Below are positions 33,523 to 43,493 of a DNA stretch of 64,000 nt, piece after piece. The stretch comes from Brachynemurus nebulosus (taxonomy: Eukaryota; Arthropoda; Insecta; Neuroptera; Myrmeleontidae), in NCBI GenBank assembly GCA_035578155.1, contig JAPWDM010000001.1:80705561-80769560 (forward strand). Direction: 5' to 3'. The position numbers and the translations under genes are program-made. Under the pieces are notes generated by a model. That model saw nothing but the letters and a program-made list of their open reading frames with translations. It searched no databases and was not told where the DNA came from. Numbering within the stretch: position 1 is the first letter of the stretch; every line of letters starts with the position of its first letter.

Positions 33523-34660
33523 TCAGAGGCGGTGCTGGTACGGTTTTATATGTTCTATATGAGATTTGATCACTCGGCCCGTCGACTCATCCTTTAACTC
33601 GACTGTTACAGGCGTGAGGAAACGCATAATTTTCCATGGTCCCTTCCAGCGTGGACGTAGTTTATGGGAATGTTCGGTATCCGTGGATTGCTGCGAACGC
33701 ACAAGAACGAACTGCTCTAGCCGGTATGGTTGCCCGGTTTGAAACCGCCGATCGAAGTAACGTTTGCGCTGCTGCATGGCTTTGTTAAGGGCGTCCTTCA
33801 CTTCCTGTGATGTCGGGATAATGGTACTAAGATCCCAAATGTTCTCTAGTGACCGGTTGAGTCTGCGTCCTAGGAAAATTTCTGCAGGTGAGTGGCCTGT
33901 ACTCTCGTGTACGGTGTTGTTAAGGCTAAAACAAATATTTTTTAAAAAGATGTCCCACTTATTATGTTTACTAGCGGTAGTTTTTAGCAACATAGATAAT
34001 GATATTGCTAAATTGCGGTTGACACGCTCGGCGGAATTAGACGCTGGGCGATAAACTGACGTGAACACTTGCTTAATGCCGAAGTTGAAGCAATGGGTTT
34101 TGAATTTTTGCTTTTAAATGTTTTATGGTTATCACTAATAAGGACCTTGCATGGTCCATATCGACACCATGTTTCTTCTAGTTTTTTTTAGAGTAGCATC
34201 AGCCGTAATTCGGGTAAGTGGAAACATTTCTACCCATTTTGAGAACCCATCAAGAAGGACGAGAATATAGGAATTACGATTCCGAGAGGACGGCAGTGGG
34301 CCTACATGGTCAATATACACAGAATTCCACACCGTGGTTATTTGGTTTACATTTTTGACAAATGTCACAAGAGCGAACATAATTACGGACATCATCCTGT
34401 AGCTTCGGCCACCACCATTTTCGGCTAATTTCACGATAATTTTTTGTGATTCCTGGGTGCGCAGACAAATTGGGGTCGTGATAATAGTAGATGATCATTT
34501 TCCGAATCTTCTCCGGGGCGTATATTCGTCGATGCTTTCTTTTCCCCACACATCAACACATTACGACGGATTTCGAAGTCGCCATACTCTCCGGCTTCAA
34601 TTTGGCGGCGCATGCCTCGACAGAATTCGTCGTCTTGTTGAAAATGGTGCGTACGAATAA
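33523..34660 (-). pseudogene. Gypsy integrase
   Basis: Minus strand, in shifted frames. The N-terminal zinc-binding region has YYYHDPNLSAHPGI and RSCDICQKCK (HHCC). The core has YIDHVGPLPSSRNRNSYIL (first catalytic Asp), a frameshifted VLISDN (second Asp) and NSAERVNRNLA (Glu), giving D,D,E. A long C-terminal region follows (open from 34068 to 33523) with LRPRWKGPWKIMRFL, the GPY/F module, ending HIEHIKPYQ. Integrase inserts the cDNA; here it is broken at least twice, but the C-terminal 181 codons are open. Confidence 0.85.
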
Positions 34661-35040
34661 ATGACAATAAAAAGATAAATATATAATATGTACAAATGTA
34701 TTTTTTTTTAAATTTAACAATGACTGCTGATGTGCAACAATGAGGATAATCTTGAACGTGTTTCGCTGCTCCTGGCTGCTCACATCAAGTTTTTTTTTGT
34801 CTCCAAGTTGCACTGTCGGGATCCGAAGAGAAGAAAAAAAGATCGAACCGGTGAACATCACTTTCCAGCTGCCTTTCTATGAAATGATTCGACTTTCTCT
34901 CACTTTCTCCACACATTACGTCATCGGTGTCATTGGTGTAAGTTTAACTAAATTAGATCAGGGCTGTGTTTAATTATTACCTGTTATTTCAGGGGCGTAT
35001 ACAGAAGAAATGTGAGATTGTGTTGAAGAAAATCATCACA
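34650..35040 (-). repeat. 5' LTR, truncated
   Basis: Retains the outer ~390 bp of the LTR, starting at GTACGAATAAATGACAA and joined directly to integrase-leader coding sequence. The deletion therefore joined LTR to mid-pol. Confidence 0.8.
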
Positions 35041-35399
35041 CTTCATCAGCTACAAAAGTGTAAGGTAAAAAGTAAGAAGTACCCTCTTGTATTACAGGCG
35101 AAGGCAGTTTCAATGAACCCGAAATAAGTAAATCATAAAATTTTGTGTCATTCAAAATTCCACCATCTGATACTTTGTCATTAGTGCCAGTGTGAACCAT
35201 TAGGAATTCGTAATTAGCATTCACTATTGCTATTAACACAATTCTAAATTTTCCTTTGTAGTCGTAAAAGTAAGATCCACTATCCAAAAAATTTGACAAT
35301 ATTAATGTATTTTCCATCGATAGCTGCACAACATGTATCAAAATTCCATTTCCGAAACTTTTCCGCAGTTGTTTTCGATTGTTGTTCCGTTCTAGGGAA
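35041..35399 (-). pseudogene. PIF/Harbinger transposase, catalytic-domain exon
   Basis: Minus strand. It follows a splice acceptor (poly-T then CAG at 35402-35400) and encodes FRKWNFDTCCAAIDGKYINI (the conserved C-x-AIDGKH block with the first catalytic Asp). After a one-base shift come YDYKGKFRIVLIAIVNANYE, VSDGGILNDTKFYDLL and PYTFVADE. This order is diagnostic of the DDE nuclease of PIF/Harbinger (HARBI1-like). It stops at ADE because an LTR element is inserted there; the rest is at 32040-32394. Upstream exons could not be recognised between 35403 and 35960. Confidence 0.85.
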
Positions 35400-35960
35400 C
35401 TGAAAAAAAATTATGTTTTAATACTAAGAAGATCAGTTTTTTGATATTATTATATTGTTAGATATAGTTAATACCAAATGAAGAACGACTTCTTGTCATT
35501 TTTGAACTTCCAATCATTTTTAAGTAAGAGGTGCTAGTAACGACTCATTGTACTGCCTACGTTTATCGTTGATGCATTAAACAGTATTAGTCATTATCGA
35601 CACATACGTCTCTGACCAAACCAATAATATTATACTTTATCTTTAGTGATATTTAGTCTATATTCGTTTAAATAAGGAACGCACTTCAATTTAGTTATTT
35701 TTACACACTTTTAAATAATAAATAGACCATTGTTATATTCAAAATTGTACATTATTAAATTTTAATTATACTTCTAATTACAATATTTTTTTTTTAAAAA
35801 AAACATTTTTATTATAATTTTTTTTAAAATTGTTGATACTGAAAATTAAATATTAAAAACGACTGTAAACAAACTAAATTTATACCAGAAGAATGGAATG
35901 GTCACAACATTATTTTGGTCTCTATATGTTTTATCTTAATTTTTCTCTTCTTTCTTTTAG

Positions 35961-36361
35961 AAAACAGACAATAGATCACAAGTAGCATCACCAAGCATTG
36001 AGGAAATATTATTAGATTCGCCGTTAGAGACGCCTGTAAACACTCATCCTTGTTCATCACAGTCAGTGGCACAGACTGTGCAAATATAAAGCATCCCAAA
36101 TATTCAGAAACACCCAAACTAGCACGATCAAATAAGAAGAATGCAAAGACAAACAAAGATGAACTTTTATCGCTTGCCATTGAAACTATGAAAAAATTTT
36201 GCATTACTAATTATGAGCCTAATAAAACACAAATGGTGAATAATCTCAATGATTTTGATATAGCAGAGCTGAAATTTGAACGCTTAGCAGCCCTAGAACC
36301 GCACCAACGAACTTTTTATGAAAAAATACACACGCAATGCTGCTCACGAAAAGGACTATAA
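35961..36361 (+). pseudogene. MADF/BESS protein, C-terminal exon
   Basis: Preceded by a good acceptor (CTTCTTTCTTTTAG). The first frame gives KTDNRSQVASPSIEEILLD to a stop. The second frame continues with DELLSLAIETMKKFC, then NDFDIAELKFERLAALEPHQ RTFYEKI, the BESS-like helical end (D-x-F/D...L-x-L-x-x-x-Q-R-x-F-x-E-K-I) of insect MADF proteins. The 31945 donor and this acceptor are both phase 0, so they can splice in frame. BESS regions mediate protein-protein contact. The stop near 36090 and the loss of a clean end mark it as decayed. Confidence 0.6.
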
Positions 36362-36486
36362 TCAACGTAATGAGACCATAACAAGAGAACAGAAAACTGC
36401 ATTATAAAAATATTAACGATTCGTGCGTAGATAAAAGTTAGGATAACTTTCAGATGTAAAAATCGAACTGTCTAATGATAGGATCG

Positions 36487-36623
36487 AATGATAAAAAATG
36501 GCTAGAAAACCTACTTGTGGGCATCCGACGTGTCTGGTTAACGAACTTAGCCGAGCGAATCCAGATTTCAGTTCGCACACCAAATTTCATAAGTATTAAA
36601 CGTTTCGTTCGAGAGTTATCGCG

Positions 36624-36709
<86 letters not shown>

Positions 36710-36825
36710 AATATCATTTTCGTATTCTAGGGACCTCAAGACATATTTCTGTTAGTCTCGGCCTCAGGTTCCGCCATGAGAACGGCTGTAATAACTGAAT
36801 TTACAGTTTTGGAAATTCGCTAATA
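36487..36825 (+). repeat. Dispersed repeat with internal (TA)n, copy 1
   Basis: Contains GAAAACCTACTT, GGGCATCCGACGTGTCTGG, AAACGTTTCGTTCGAGAGTT and ATCGCGCGGATA, then (TA)n at 36627-36707, then ATATCATTTTCGTATTCTAG and GGAAATTCGCTAA. An inverted copy with the same order lies at 39351-39672. Confidence 0.8.
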
Positions 36826-37664
36826 ACAGACACTATAGAATAAAAACTTAAGTAAAAGAACTAATTGTAAAGTTCAAAATATATATTTGTCTCGAGCATG
36901 GGACATTAGCGCACAATAGTTAGTTCTATCAGCAAGTGGTCTAAAAAGATATAGGACCAATGCGCATAGAAATTATTTTTATGATAGAACAAAAGTGCAC
37001 AATGGTTACAACAAGGGTAGAAAAATTCTATTTTATTAAATGACAACTTTTTTGATATAAAGTCTATAACCTCTTATATGTCTTATCTCATATGAAAAAA
37101 ATCAATAAATTCATTAAAATTTATAGAATCTTTGATGTTAAGGAGGGGGGTAAGGTTAATTCGTACAAAAAAGGCATGTTTTTGTTATTTTTTAGACATA
37201 GTTAGAATCTCTTTATTAAAACCAGTGGTACATTAAAATATGACATTCGAAGAATATTGTATAAAATTTTCACGAAGAAATATTAAAAAATACAGTAATG
37301 GCAGTAATTATTCGGACTGCGTTGCGTTAACTTGGTGCTGGATCATCCGAAATAAAAAAATTAAAGTTCGTTCGTTAGATAATAGTTTTCCTCAGGTAAC
37401 GCTGGGAGGGTTTTCCGAAATTTGAATTTTTCACTTTTTTGGAACACTTAGAAAAGAAAAACACGATTTTTGCGAAAAAAATCGGCTAATTTGTTATTGT
37501 AAAATAAAAATTATTAACAAATTTGAAAAAACTCTCCAGCGTTGGGATTGAGAAATTAGAATGTGTGTATTTTAAAGCTTCATTCTTAACAATAATCTAC
37601 TTTTTATTTTTAAAACATAATTTTATTTTTCAAGTATCTACTTCCTTCTCAAATATAGTCATTT
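36826..37664. other. No gene recognised
   Basis: Anonymous DNA between repeats. The 61-codon frame at 37240-37425 has no recognisable motif. Confidence 0.45.
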
Positions 37665-37960
37665 AAGGGTAGTTTGGAAACTACGGGGGTGAGCTCAAAA
37701 ATTGAAATTATACTAGTTCAAAAACACACAAATGGCTCTTAATTCTACTGCAAAAATTTGTCTGAAATTTTTATTTTTAAGCGAGGGGTGGGGCTGAGTC
37801 AAACTCGAGTCAGCCTCCCGCCCCACCCCTATTAAAATATTAAATTATTGCTCAGTATGTTGAGCTCAAAATTTTTAATTCACGGAATACCAAAGCTCAT
37901 AAATAGCTCCTAATTTTGCGCTATTTGTTTTTCAATTCTAAAAGGGTTTGGGGGGGGGAG
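37665..37960 (+). repeat. Dispersed repeat, copy 1 (pair with 60045-60325)
   Basis: Shares GAAATTATACTAGTTCA, GGGGTGG-GATGAGTCAA-type, TTGCTCAGT, CTCAAAATTTTTAATTCACG and ATACCAAAGCTCATAAATAG in the same order and orientation with 60045-60325. Non-coding. Confidence 0.8.
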
Positions 37961-38411
37961 GTCAAGTGACGTATGGACATCCAAAAATGGGGTAATTACC
38001 GGTCTTATTGAATTATCAGATTTGAGTATCTTTCCCAGTTCGTACATTATGAGCTCTGTAATCATTATTCCACTAAATAACATCTGGCTTTGTAAGAAAA
38101 AAATGTTTCTGTTATCGTTAATTAAGTGTTTCATTTCATCATTATATTTATTAATTTGATTGGTTTTTAGGCGTATCGTTTTAGCGATTCCATTTTAAAT
38201 TCTTCCTTAAAATTTTTTTATGTTTTATTGTGTTTGATTTATGGTAAAAAAATAACTTGTTATAAAAATTTAAAATGGAATTTTTACATTCAAAGCTCAC
38301 TATTAGTTCGAAGAATAAATTTTTTTTCAACTAATTTTAATATTACACATATTCAAAAAAATACGACTGTATTTCCTACTGTATTTGTTTACATGTCACA
38401 TGTCTCTAACT

Positions 38412-38413
<2 letters not shown>

Positions 38414-38472
<59 letters not shown>
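38414..38472. repeat. (TA)n microsatellite
   Basis: About 59 bp of TA dinucleotides directly left of the GTGAAAAAATG repeat end. Confidence 0.95.
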
Positions 38473-38478
<6 letters not shown>

Positions 38479-38740
38479 CCCCGTGAAAAAATGATTGGAG
38501 CTAAATTCATCCATTTGGATTTAACTGGATTCAATATTTGATCCAATTTGATCGAATTTAATCTAATTTGATCCAAATAGATCTAATTTTTTATCTCGCT
38601 TATCCAACTGGATCTGATGTTTAATTTTTTTTAATTTGTCAGATCCAATTGTATCCAAGTAGATCAAATTTGATCCTATTACATCCAGTTAGATCTAGCA
38701 TTTTATTTTTCTTTATTTGTCAGGTCCAGTTGTATCTGTT
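38479..38740 (+). repeat. GATCC/TTGGATC-rich repeat with CCCGTGAAAAAATG end, copy 1
   Basis: Starts CCCCGTGAAAAAATGATTGG, followed by many variants of GATCCAATTTGATC and GATCTAATT. The same terminus and word set, inverted, occurs at 59345-59462. This looks like the end of a repetitive DNA transposon with GATCC-rich subterminal repeats; the other end of this copy was not identified. Confidence 0.6.
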
Positions 38741-38791
38741 ATTTTATTTCTTAATGAACGATCACCAAATCTAATTGGACATGCTCATTAT

Positions 38792-39250
38792 GGTCCGATT
38801 TACATTAACGTTCCGCTCTCACTACGATATCACTCCGGTCCCGGTTCGATATAATATTCTTACACAATAAACAATGAGTGTAATCACATCATCGCTCTGA
38901 TATCGGTCCGATATCAGTCGCGGTTCGCTTCCGTTCTAATGCCACTCCAATATCAATACCACTCAGGTAATATTTTATCGGAGCGATATCAGACTTGTTA
39001 TGGCTTGTACCTATAGTGTAAACACTTTTTTGATTCCACTCCACTCCGCTTGCATTCAGTTGTTATGAAAAGATGTTTGTATCGAACTGAGACCGAACTG
39101 GGAGCCTACCCAGAGCGGCATTATAATGTGCAACGAAAACGAATAGGACCAGCATGTTATCAGCACTGTAATGTGAACACAACAAGATTATATCGGAGCG
39201 AGAATGGAGTGGGAGCGTATCGAGAGCGGAGCGTTAATGTAAATCGGGCC
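38792..39250. mobile_element. Harbinger-like MITE, 459 bp
   Basis: The left end, GGTCCGATTTACATTAACG, and the right end on the other strand, GGCCCGATTTACATTAACG, continue matching through TCCGCTCTC. Flanking 3-bp repeat TAT (38789-38791, 39251-39253). GG(T/C)CC ends with a 3-bp duplication fit PIF/Harbinger MITEs. The interior contains repeated GATATC and TCCACTCC words. The 77-codon frame inside it is an artefact. Confidence 0.7.
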
Positions 39251-39350
39251 TATGTTTACGAATTAAGTTCAACTTCAAGTTAAATAACCTACTTAATAAG
39301 AATTTTCAAACATAAAATAAGGATTCATGAATAAAAGAAGGCTTTTAGCG

Positions 39351-39467
39351 AATTTCCAAAACTGGAAATTCAGCTTTTACGCCAGGTGTCATGGTGCGAC
39401 CTAAGCCCGAGACCATATCAGAAATATGTTTTGAGGTCCCTAGAATACGAAAATGATATTCACTAAA

Positions 39468-39531
<64 letters not shown>

Positions 39532-39672
39532 CCGCGCGATAACTCTCGAACGAAACGTTTAATGCTTATGAAATTTTGTGTGCGAATTCGATTTTCCAAA
39601 TCGTTGGATGAGTTCGTTAGCCAGACACGTCGGATGCCCAGAAGTAGGTTTTCCGGGCGTTTTTTGTCAACA
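39351..39672 (-). repeat. Dispersed repeat with internal (TA)n, copy 2 (inverted)
   Basis: Reverse complement of 36487-36825 with the (TA)n (39470-39528) in exactly the same internal position, between ATCGCGCGGATA and the TTCGTATTCTAGGGACCTCA block. Confidence 0.8.
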
Positions 39673-42440
39673 AAATGAGTTTTTTGCCAGAATTAAGCAA
39701 TTTTTCAAATTTTTTTTTACACCAAGCCCTAGTAAAAGGTAAAATTCATAAAAAATGTTTTTATACCGTTGCTCTAAATTGCTTACTTTTCGAGAAAAAC
39801 TAGGAAATATGTCGTTCTCCATTTCACTCGCACTCGCATTCTTTTTTTTTCTGTCTCATTTTTTACGAGCTAAATTCGAAAAAATCCGCTTTTTAAGTAG
39901 CATGTCATGATTTTTTTAATCCAATTTAAAACGATTCGGCTATATTCTTTTTCTTTGTCAGTTAAATGTTTTTATAATGTATCTCTATTCCATTTTTTTT
40001 TAGATAAAAGATCACGGCGCAGTTTTTTATGTGATATGATCAGAATTTAGATGATGTTTACACCTTCCTAAAATTAATAAGAGCTTGCTACAATCGCATA
40101 AAAATTACGTTAAATCATATTCAAACAATAATATTTTTACGTAATTTTCTATCCAAATGACAATACTACGTTATAATTATATGTATAAACCCATCATTTT
40201 AGTGGTAAATAAATTTGCACATTCAGTTTTTTTTTTCTTTTGACAACAAAACAAATAATTTTAAATTTTGACAAGTTGTATCATACATTTTTGAAAATAT
40301 TAAATATTTATTTTTTTAAGGAAAAAATGTATTAAAGATCTGAAATTTGTTTAACAAAAACCATACATCTGCTCGTTTTACCTTAAAAATCTCGGAAAAT
40401 AGAATATTTTTCAATAATTAACTCAGAAAAAGCATATATGAGGTAATTTTCATGATATTTTTTTGAAAATTTCAAAATAGTAGGGTTACAATGTTTTTTT
40501 TTTTTTTAATTATTTTGTAGAATTTGGTAAACACACATCGTAAAAAGTACTCGCCTTGAAAAAATCAAACAAGTATTTAAAAAAAAAATACTATTTCTTA
40601 AAGAAAATATTAAAATTATGTACAAATGCCGTCCTGACCAACTGATATATTGGAACCGATTTTGAGCAGCTGGATTTACTACAGGCAAAAGCTCATAGTG
40701 AATACACACATTTTTTAACATCCTTTTGAATTTTGTAATTCAATCATTACAAATAAAATCTAAATAAAAAAAAATCTATATGACCTGTTTTTTCTCAATT
40801 TTCTAGCATCAAATCTAGCGATAATTAACTAGCGAGTGATTGTATTGACCACACATTTTAATGTAAAATATATTAATTTTAACCGGCTTCAAAATAACGT
40901 TTCGATTTTAACAATAAAAATATTTAAAAAAGTGTTTAAGTTCTGGCAAGATTGTCAAAAAGGGACTGAAATATTTTTAGATATTGATATATAGACAAAA
41001 TATTAATGTGTTAAGTACTTACTAGACTTATAAACTTTCATTTTCGTATACGCTTTCGGTTTCGGATATTTAATTATTTCGGATATCGGTAGTTTTAGTT
41101 ACGGTTACGAATATCCATAACATCCCTAATGTAAATGTTTGTCAATCCAACTTCATCGAGAGAAAGTTAATTAGGTATTTACGATTTTCGGAAGAACACG
41201 TATATAAATTTTATAAGTACGTATTATCATATAAACACATTTGGTTTGCAATTTTTTAATAATTAGTTTCTACGCTACTGAAATTATCTATCCATTTGAA
41301 AATTGGGATCCAGTGATGTACATTGACACTACAAAAGTGTGGGTGAAAAATTTCATTTTCACTTTTACTGAAATTATGTCATAAATTCATATTTTCAGAA
41401 TTTATTCATTTGACAGAAAAATTCTAAATTATTAAAAAAGCCAAATAATTAATAACAATTAAAATAAAAAAAAAAAAACAGAAAACATTTATTTATATTT
41501 GCATTTTTATAAAAACATGTAGGTATTATATTTTATATGCACTTTAACTAAAATGTCAAATTTCACACGTTGTTAATTTTCAATTTCACTCATAATGTGC
41601 TTAAAAATCAAAACTTAAAGTTTATAACATTCACAATCCGTGTAGAGTGTCCATACGTCTTGGTTTTCCCGGATTTGTCACGGTTCTAGCTCCGTTGCTC
41701 CGGTGTCCCGACAGACTTTTTCAAGACGTCGGTCGATTTGTTTCGGTTTTTCAAACTACTAATTTTTTATTTTCATCATCTAATAAGTACACAATTTTTC
41801 ATTTTAAATAATGAATAGTTCAGTATCATATTAAAAGATCAACAGTAGATTCATTTACAACCAAACCTAAAAATATTTAAAAAAAATTAATTACTAATTA
41901 AATTTTCCAAGTTTTTTCGATTTTACCTTAAACACGAACTTCCAAAAAAACATTTTCTTTTCTTAACTTTCCATCATATATGTATCTACATAAATAAATT
42001 GTAATATTATTTTGCTTGCTTTTATGATACTGAAGGTACTAAAGTTCCTGAACAATTAAAAATTAAAATGACTGGAATTTTATTCGAACTTTTAAATAAA
42101 GTAGTTAACTAACGCGCTAGATAGATAGCGCCAGAATACAGAAATTGCCAACATTTAAATGTTCATGTTTCACATTAATACAAAATAAAATACATTAATA
42201 CAAAATAAAATTGTCTAAGAAGCTCACTTTCATAAGAAATTTTATAAAAATTTAAAAAATATATATTTCCTAGAACAGGGGGCGATTTATTTTAAAAAAA
42301 ATTAATATTTTAAATAAAGAGCCATTAATAGGTAATCTATACATATAATACAAATGTAACGAGACCGTTTCTGTATAGGGAATATTTTTTAAAAATTGTG
42401 CAGATACTGTAAATAGTTATCGATGTAGATATCAAAACAG
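39673..42440. other. AT-rich stretch, nothing recognised
   Basis: No transposon protein, RNA gene or clear inverted ends seen. 39673-39760 continues a repeat that recurs in diverged form at 43190-43330 (TGAGTTTTTTGC, CAATTT-TTTTTTACA). Confidence 0.45.
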
Positions 42441-42442
42441 CG

Positions 42443-42945
42443 ATTTTTTAAATTTTTGTCTGTCTGTCTGTCTGTCTGTTCGTCTGTTCACGCATCACAC
42501 AAAAACTACTGGATGGATTTTAATGAAATTTGGTGTGCCGACAACTTATTACCCGGATCAACATCTAAGATACTTTCTACTTCGAGACAATGTCTCATTC
42601 CCACGGGAAAATGGAAAAACCATGTTGAGCATGTGCATACAGTACGCAAAAACTATTGAACGGATTTTGATGCAATTTGGTGTGATGATAACTTATTACC
42701 TGAGTCAGCATCTCAGATACTTTTTATTTCGGGAAAGTGGCTCATTCCCACAGGAAAGTAAAAAAACTTTTTGAGCATGTGCACATATTACGCGAAAACT
42801 ATTGAACGGATTTTTATGAAATCTGGTGTAGTGATAACTTATTACCTGCGTCAACATTTAGGATACTTTTTAATACGGGAAAATATTTCCTTCCTTCAGG
42901 AAAATTCAAAAATTATTTTGCTTATGTGCATGTATACTTAAAACT
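42443..42945 (+). repeat. 147-bp tandem repeat (three units) after a (CTGT)n run
   Basis: Starts with TGTCTGTCTGTCTGTCTGT, then units at about 42502, 42648 and 42795, each beginning AAAACTA(C/T)TG(G/A)A-GGATTTT and containing AACTTATTACC, CAGATACTTT-type and CATTCCCAC-GGAAA words, period 147 bp. This (CTGT)n-plus-AAACTACTGG arrangement is widespread in insect non-autonomous (often Helitron-like) repeats. Open frames in it are by-products. Confidence 0.75.
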
Positions 42946-43129
42946 ATTGTTCTATGCGAATGCTTTATAATTACTATACTTATATACTTGTCATTTATTA
43001 AATTAAATTTACCATAATACAAAATTTCTGGAGACTAACTCTATTTTAAATTAATTTAGAAATTTCGAAAATTTAAGTGCCTATATATCCGAAAAATTCA
43101 TTTTGGATGAAACTTGTTATATTTATAGG

Positions 43130-43360
43130 ATAGATACTAGTTTGGGATGCAAATATAATAAAACAATAAAACGTTGGAAGTCCAAAAATTTTGTATGAGT
43201 TCTCCAGTCAGACACGTCCAATTCCAAAAACCTCAAAAAAATGAGTTTTTTGCAAACAATTTGCCAAAATTTAAAAGTTTTTCCAATTTTTTTTACATTG
43301 TGGTAAAGAACCAAGAAAATCACAGAAAATACATTTTGAACCATTATTCTAGGTAAGCGG
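43130..43360 (+). repeat. Diverged third copy of the 36.5/39.5-kb repeat family
   Basis: Shares AACGTT-GAAG, GAGTTCT-CAG-CAGACACGTC and AATGAGTTTTTTGC with 39673-39690 and its continuation. More diverged and lacks the (TA)n. Confidence 0.45.
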
Positions 43361-43493
43361 GTTTTCGAAAAAAAGTAACTTTTATGATTGGAAATTCGCT
43401 ATGTTATGCAGATGCTGCGACAGGGGTATTTATCAATATAATATAATATTTATCCGACTGCCTCAGAAGGAGGGTAATGCTTTTCGAAAGTTT

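Larger units (their letters stand above)
32399..35040 (-). mobile_element. Ty3/gypsy LTR retrotransposon, internally deleted
   Basis: The LTR starts TGTGATGA on the minus strand and ends TTTCA; the element is flanked by a 4-bp duplication CTTC (32395-32398 and 35041-35044). The left LTR is complete (32399-33486). The right (5') one keeps only about 390 bp (34650-35040). Between them only integrase and its zinc-binding leader remain; gag, protease, RT and RNase H are gone. It is inserted in the codons for ADEAF of the antisense Harbinger transposase, so it is younger than that element. Confidence 0.9.

Noticed and set aside
42443..42945. Tandem repeats that could suggest a CRISPR array or a repeat protein
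   Set aside because: The period is 147 bp with no spacer/repeat structure, and the host is eukaryotic. The open frames only follow the repeat period.
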